Assembly (NCBI GenBank): GCA_910588415.1
Contig: CAJUPK010000120.1
Span: forward strand, 1 to 7,746
Length of the DNA: 7,746 nt
Reading direction: 5' to 3'
DNA from: an uncultured Oscillospiraceae bacterium
GTDB taxonomy: Bacteria; Bacillota; Clostridia; Oscillospirales; Acutalibacteraceae
Part shown: positions 5,003 to 7,746 of the stretch, piece after piece
Layout of the letters: each line of letters starts with the position of its first letter
How positions within the stretch are numbered: the stretch's first letter is position 1
Translations under genes and position numbers: made by a program
The notes under the pieces: model-generated
Told to the model about the DNA's origin: nothing
The model's database searches: none
The model's input: only the letters and a program-made list of their open reading frames with translations

Positions 5003-5323
5003 ATGAACGACATCATCACCATCAAAGGCGTCCGAGGTTACCTGGATGCTGAGGGTACGGCCCAGTTGAATCTGGAGGATATAGCCCGGGGGTTGGGATT
5101 CACACAGACGCAAAGCAAGAATGGCGTCGAGTACACTTCAGTCCGCTGGGAGAGAGTAGAACAGCACCTTGCGGAGATGGGTTTCCCCCACAAGTGGGGG
5201 AAAGACGACTACATTCCCGAGAACATCTTCTACCGCCTGGCCATGAAAGCCAAGAATGATGCCGCGCAGGCTTTCCAGGCTCTGATACCTGGTGGGCATT
5301 ATGGACGCGCTGCTGGACTATGA
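5003..5323 (+). CDS. Truncated Bro-N-type phage antirepressor
   Basis: Residues 1-92 (to about 5278) resemble the Bro-N domain of phage antirepressors: VRGYLDAEGTAQLNLEDIARGLGF, then VRWERVEQHL, then KDDYIPENIFYRLAMKAKNDAAQAF. Full-length relatives continue with a conserved helix and a second domain, for example KilA-C. Here the family match stops in mid-helix and 14 unrelated residues follow, read out of frame from terminase DNA, to a stop at 5323. The start has AAAGGAG 10 bases upstream. Such proteins bind DNA or repressors to favour lytic growth; this one probably cannot do so. It could equally be labelled a pseudogene. Confidence 0.82.
   Translation: MNDIITIKGVRGYLDAEGTAQLNLEDIARGLGFTQTQSKNGVEYTSVRWERVEQHLAEMGFPHKWGKDDYIPENIFYRLAMKAKNDAAQAFQALIPGGHYGRAAGL
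5274..5291. other. Deletion junction between antirepressor and terminase
   Basis: Antirepressor homology in one frame ends at about 5278 and terminase homology in another frame begins at about 5286, so the join lies between them. No insertion sequence or long repeat is visible at the join. The early/replication genes normally found between these two are absent. Confidence 0.7.
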
Positions 5324-6944
5324 GACGGAGGAAATCGTGCTGTGCAAGTCGGCCCAGCTGGGCGGCACGGAGGCCATCCTCAACGCCCTGGGCTATATCA
5401 TTCAGCAGGACCCGTCTCCCACGATGGTGGTGTACCCCTCTGACGTGCTGGCCGAAAGCATCTCCAAGAACCGCATCCTGCCGATGGTGCAGGCTTCGCC
5501 CACTCTTCGGGAGCGGTATCAACCTTTTGAAAGCAAGAAGCTGGAATTACAGTTTGACGGTATGTATCTTAGCCTGGTGGGCTCCAACTCCCCCTCAAAT
5601 CTGGCCAGCAAGGCCATCCGTTTTCTATTCCTGGACGAGGTGGACAAGTACCCCGGGGCCAGCGCAAAGGAAGCCGACCCTATTGCCCTGGCAAGGGAGC
5701 GCACAAAAACCTTTGGCAATCGGAAAATCTTCATCACCAGCACCCCCACCATCACCACGGGCCATGTGTGGAAAGCCCTGCAGAACTGCGACATGGAGAA
5801 ACACTACTTCGTGCCCTGCCCCCACTGCGGGGAGATGATAGAATTCAAGTGGGCAAACCTCAAGTTTCCCAACGACGAGGGTATGAGCTATGTTGACCGG
5901 GCAGAGTTGGCGGTGTATGCTTGCCCGGAGTGCGGCGGGGTGATTACCGACCAACACAAGGGGCAGATGCTGAGGCTTGGTGAGTGGCGGGTGGTCAAGC
6001 AGCACAGCCCCCACGGAAAGCGGGTGGGCTTCTGGATCAACACCTTCTATTCCCCCTTCGTGCGCTTCGCGGACATCGCCAAAGAATACTTCAAGAGCCG
6101 CCACGACCCGGAATCCCACCAGAATTTTGTTAACTCCTGGATGGCGGAGCCCTGGGAGGACACGGCCCTCAAAACCGACGCCGACCTGGTGCTGGAACGC
6201 CAGACCCATGTGCCGGAGCTGGTGGTGCCCACCTGGGCCAAGCTGCTCACCGGAGGCGTGGACGTGCAGAAAACCTGTGTGTACTGGACCATCCGGGCTT
6301 GGGGCAGTTACCTCACCTCCCAGAATATTGCCCACGGCCAAGCCCTTAGCCTTGCGGACGTGGAGCACGTCATGAACCTGCAGTACCAGCGGGAGGATGG
6401 AGGCGCTCCGATGGTGGTGAACCTGTGCCTCATCGACAGCGGCTACGACACCGATATGGTGTATGACTTCTGCTCGGAAAATTCCGAGTGGGCCCTGCCC
6501 AGCAAGGGTGCCAGCGGGGCCATGAACGACCACTACCGCATTACCCAGGTGAACCGGCCCACCAGCCGGGCCCACGGTATGCAGATGGTGCTGGTAAATA
6601 CCGGGCTGTATAAGGACATGATCGCGGGCCGGATGCACAAAAAGAACACCGACAAGGGCAGCTGGATGGTGTATCAGGGGTGTGACCGGGAGTATGCCGA
6701 ACAGGTCACTGCCGAGCATAAGGTCAATGTACGCTCCGGGAAAAAGAATGTGCTGACCTGGGTGCAGAAAAACTCCCACGGCGACAACCACTATCTGGAC
6801 TGCGAGGTGTATGCTGCCGCGTCGGCTGGCATTTTGGGTGTCCGGGAATTGTACCTGGAAGATATTGCCCAGGCCCCGGCCCCGCCTGAGCCCGCCCCCG
6901 CCCCCGAGGAAGAATGGATAAAGACCCATGAGAACTGGATATAA
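5292..6944 (+). CDS. Phage terminase large subunit, GpA family, N-terminus missing
   Basis: The packaging motor: an ATPase that drives DNA into the capsid and a nuclease that cuts concatemers. Residue numbers are from the GTG at 5292. The ATPase part has a deviant Walker A (KSAQLGGTE, 19-27), Walker B (FLFLDEVD, 111-118) and the coupling motif ITSTPT (148-153). Two CxxC pairs (CPHC 176-179, CPEC 211-214) form the zinc-ribbon-like insert of GpA proteins. The nuclease part shows Asp324 (GGVDVQ), Asp382 (LIDSG) and acidic residues in GDNHYLDCEVY (497-507). The C-terminus is a Pro/Ala-rich tail. GpA relatives have some 60-90 more residues before this point; here the frame opens only at a TGA at 5283, and family resemblance begins with YLVGIMDA. 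No good ribosome binding site precedes the GTG at 5292 or the ATG at 5301. It is likely the remnant of a deletion and not a working terminase. Confidence 0.93.
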   Translation: MGIMDALLDYETEEIVLCKSAQLGGTEAILNALGYIIQQDPSPTMVVYPSDVLAESISKNRILPMVQASPTLRERYQPFESKKLELQFDGMYLSLVGSNSPSNLASKAIRFLFLDEVDKYPGASAKEADPIALARERTKTFGNRKIFITSTPTITTGHVWKALQNCDMEKHYFVPCPHCGEMIEFKWANLKFPNDEGMSYVDRAELAVYACPECGGVITDQHKGQMLRLGEWRVVKQHSPHGKRVGFWINTFYSPFVRFADIAKEYFKSRHDPESHQNFVNSWMAEPWEDTALKTDADLVLERQTHVPELVVPTWAKLLTGGVDVQKTCVYWTIRAWGSYLTSQNIAHGQALSLADVEHVMNLQYQREDGGAPMVVNLCLIDSGYDTDMVYDFCSENSEWALPSKGASGAMNDHYRITQVNRPTSRAHGMQMVLVNTGLYKDMIAGRMHKKNTDKGSWMVYQGCDREYAEQVTAEHKVNVRSGKKNVLTWVQKNSHGDNHYLDCEVYAAASAGILGVRELYLEDIAQAPAPPEPAPAPEEEWIKTHENWI

Positions 6945-6956
6945 GGAGGCATAGTA

Positions 6957-7112
6957 ATGGAAGGAAACCTGGAAATTCATGTGAATTTGACCGGGAGATC
7001 ACAATTAGCGCACATCTGTGAATTTATCGACGGCTTGATAGAGAAATATCCCCAAGCAAAAATCATTGTTGACTTAGCTCCGGGAAGTTCGGGGAGGAAT
7101 TCATATGTCTGA
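6957..7112 (+). CDS. Small phage protein of unknown function (51 aa)
   Basis: A 51-residue product starting MEGNLEIHVNLTG. The ATG at 6957 has a perfect AAGGAGG 7 bases upstream, lies 12 bases after the terminase stop, and the stop TGA overlaps the start of the next gene as ATGTCTGA, so the gene fits the operon exactly. The predicted layout is strand (LEIHVNL), helix (SQLAHICEFIDGLIEKYP), strand (KIIVDLA), a small alpha/beta fold without signal peptide or membrane segment. I do not recognise the family. Its AT content is higher than that of the flanking genes. Position between terminase and a small head protein suggests a packaging or head-related accessory role, but this is only from context. 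Confidence 0.8.
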   Translation: MEGNLEIHVNLTGRSQLAHICEFIDGLIEKYPQAKIIVDLAPGSSGRNSYV

Positions 7113-7356
7113 GAATAACGAGGGCGCCGCCATCAACCTGGAAACCTTCTCCAACCGGGAACTGCTCTCCCATGTGGACGCCGCCATACAAAACATCCTG
7201 GTGGGTGGGCAGAGCTACAAGCTGGGGAGCCGGAGCCTGACCCGCGCCGACCTGGGACTTCTGCGGCAGATGCGAAATGAGCTGCTGGCCCAGGAGAATG
7301 CCGGGGACGGGTGTCTGCTGCCGGGGACTGTGGCCGCATTTTTTGAGGGAAGATAG
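7105..7356 (+). CDS. gpW/DUF6148-like small head protein
   Basis: An 83-residue protein whose central part, AAIQNILVGGQSYKLGSRSLTRADLGLLRQMRNEL (about 26-60), has the shape of gpW-type proteins: helix, a short hairpin with GxxYKLGSRSLTRAD, and a second helix. gpW of lambda joins head and tail; small relatives sit between the terminase and portal genes in many phages, exactly this position. The ATG at 7105 has GGGAGG 8 bases upstream and overlaps the preceding stop. The gene looks complete, but no portal gene follows, so it is the last structural gene visible. Confidence 0.75.
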   Translation: MSENNEGAAINLETFSNRELLSHVDAAIQNILVGGQSYKLGSRSLTRADLGLLRQMRNELLAQENAGDGCLLPGTVAAFFEGR

Positions 7357-7358
7357 AA

Positions 7359-7385
7359 AGCCGGACAGCTTGTAGCTGCCCGGCT
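7359..7385. terminator. Hairpin between convergent genes, possible two-way terminator
   Basis: AGCCGG (7359-7364) pairs with CCGGCT (7380-7385) and CAGCT (7366-7370) with AGCTG (7374-7378), with one A/C mismatch and a TGT loop. T-richness after the stem is weak on both sides, so efficiency is uncertain. It starts 3 bases after the head-protein stop and ends 6 bases before the HicB stop. Confidence 0.55.
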
Positions 7386-7390
7386 CTTGC

Positions 7391-7746
7391 TTACGCTTGA
7401 ATTTTTGTGATGAGCGCTTCCTGCAAAACCTGGGAGAAGTTGACGCCCATCGCTGTAGCCCGGTCGTTGAGCCAGGAGGGAATGGTGAGTGTCTTTTTTA
7501 CGGCCTTCGTTTCTTTGTACTGGTCGATAGTGCAGGCCACCAACGAGGTGAAGCCTTCATCCGGGGTGATAGCCCCTATGTCGGAAGGTTGTGCAAGCGG
7601 TTTGCCCTGCTCCAGCAGAGTGAGCACATAAGCGGCTAACGCCTCCTGGGCCTCAGCCATCGTCTCGGGGAGGGTGTCGCCGAAGCTCTGGCAGCCGGGC
7701 AGGTCGGGGAACTCCACCCAATAGGCGTTATCTTCTTGATGAAAAA
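7391..7746 (-). CDS. hicB: HicB-family antitoxin (5' end outside window)
   Basis: HicB neutralises the HicA mRNA interferase and represses the hicAB operon. The visible 117 residues begin FHQEDNAYWVEFPDLPGCQSFGDTLPE, the classic HicB partial RNase-H-like domain with its VEFPDLPGC motif. They continue through the ETMAEAQEAL helix and end with a C-terminal ribbon-helix-helix-like segment, KKTLTIPSWLNDRATAMGVNFSQVLQEAL, for DNA binding. The frame stays open through the window end, so a GTG at 7717, which would cut into the motif, is not the start; about 10-15 residues should lie beyond 7746. HicA is expected next to it, outside. The gene converges on the phage genes and replaces the expected portal gene; it may be prophage cargo or host DNA. 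Confidence 0.92.
   Translation of the reverse strand, partial: FHQEDNAYWVEFPDLPGCQSFGDTLPETMAEAQEALAAYVLTLLEQGKPLAQPSDIGAITPDEGFTSLVACTIDQYKETKAVKKTLTIPSWLNDRATAMGVNFSQVLQEALITKIQA

Noticed and set aside
5625..6980. 451-residue minus-strand frame
   Set aside because: It is the antisense of the terminase and rich in His, Val and Gly as expected for a shadow of GC-rich coding DNA; terminase motifs are clear on the plus strand.
7391..7717. HicB starting at the GTG 7717
   Set aside because: The reading frame stays open to the window end and encodes the conserved residues NAYWVEFPD across this codon, so the true start lies outside.

Overview
The base composition and gene content suggest a Gram-positive gut anaerobe of the Clostridia, most likely the Oscillospiraceae (Flavonifractor / Pseudoflavonifractor / Lawsonibacter type). 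The chromosomal part and most genes are GC-rich, Shine-Dalgarno sites are strong AGGAGG types, and the phage genes look like those of Clostridia phages. The taxonomic placement is recognition, not a search result.

Positions 1-2250 are host chromosome. One ordinary gene, a WYL-domain transcriptional regulator on the minus strand (426-1319), sits between two tracts of non-coding repeats (1-~420 and ~1500-2240). The tracts consist of a ~165-bp module present once inverted and twice direct, one partial copy, a 79-bp second repeat in two copies, and at least a dozen short perfect hairpins. The hairpins mostly have 3-base loops (GAA or GCA on one strand), and their stem sequences differ between copies but remain paired.

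Positions 2264-2418 hold a complete tRNA-Val(GAC) unit: promoter, tRNA with encoded CCA, and terminator. Immediately beyond it begins the integrase end of a prophage. The minus-strand lysogeny block is an XRE repressor, an ImmA-type metallopeptidase overlapping it by 8 nt, and a tyrosine integrase whose 3' end lies next to the tRNA, the probable attachment site. Between the peptidase and the integrase, on the other strand, is a promoter followed 44 bp later by a strong terminator hairpin, suggesting a ~75-nt RNA. A divergent regulatory region (4633-4786) separates the repressor from the plus-strand genes and carries two back-to-back promoters and candidate operators.

The plus-strand side reads: Cro-like XRE regulator, Bro-N antirepressor fragment, large terminase subunit (GpA type) lacking its N-terminus, a 51-aa unknown protein, and a gpW/DUF6148-like small head protein. 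The antirepressor and terminase fragments meet at about 5279-5286, the scar of a deletion that removed the early/replication region. After the small head protein, where a portal gene would be expected, there is instead a convergent HicB antitoxin gene running off the window. The element therefore looks like a defective, shrunken prophage with intact immunity and integrase genes.
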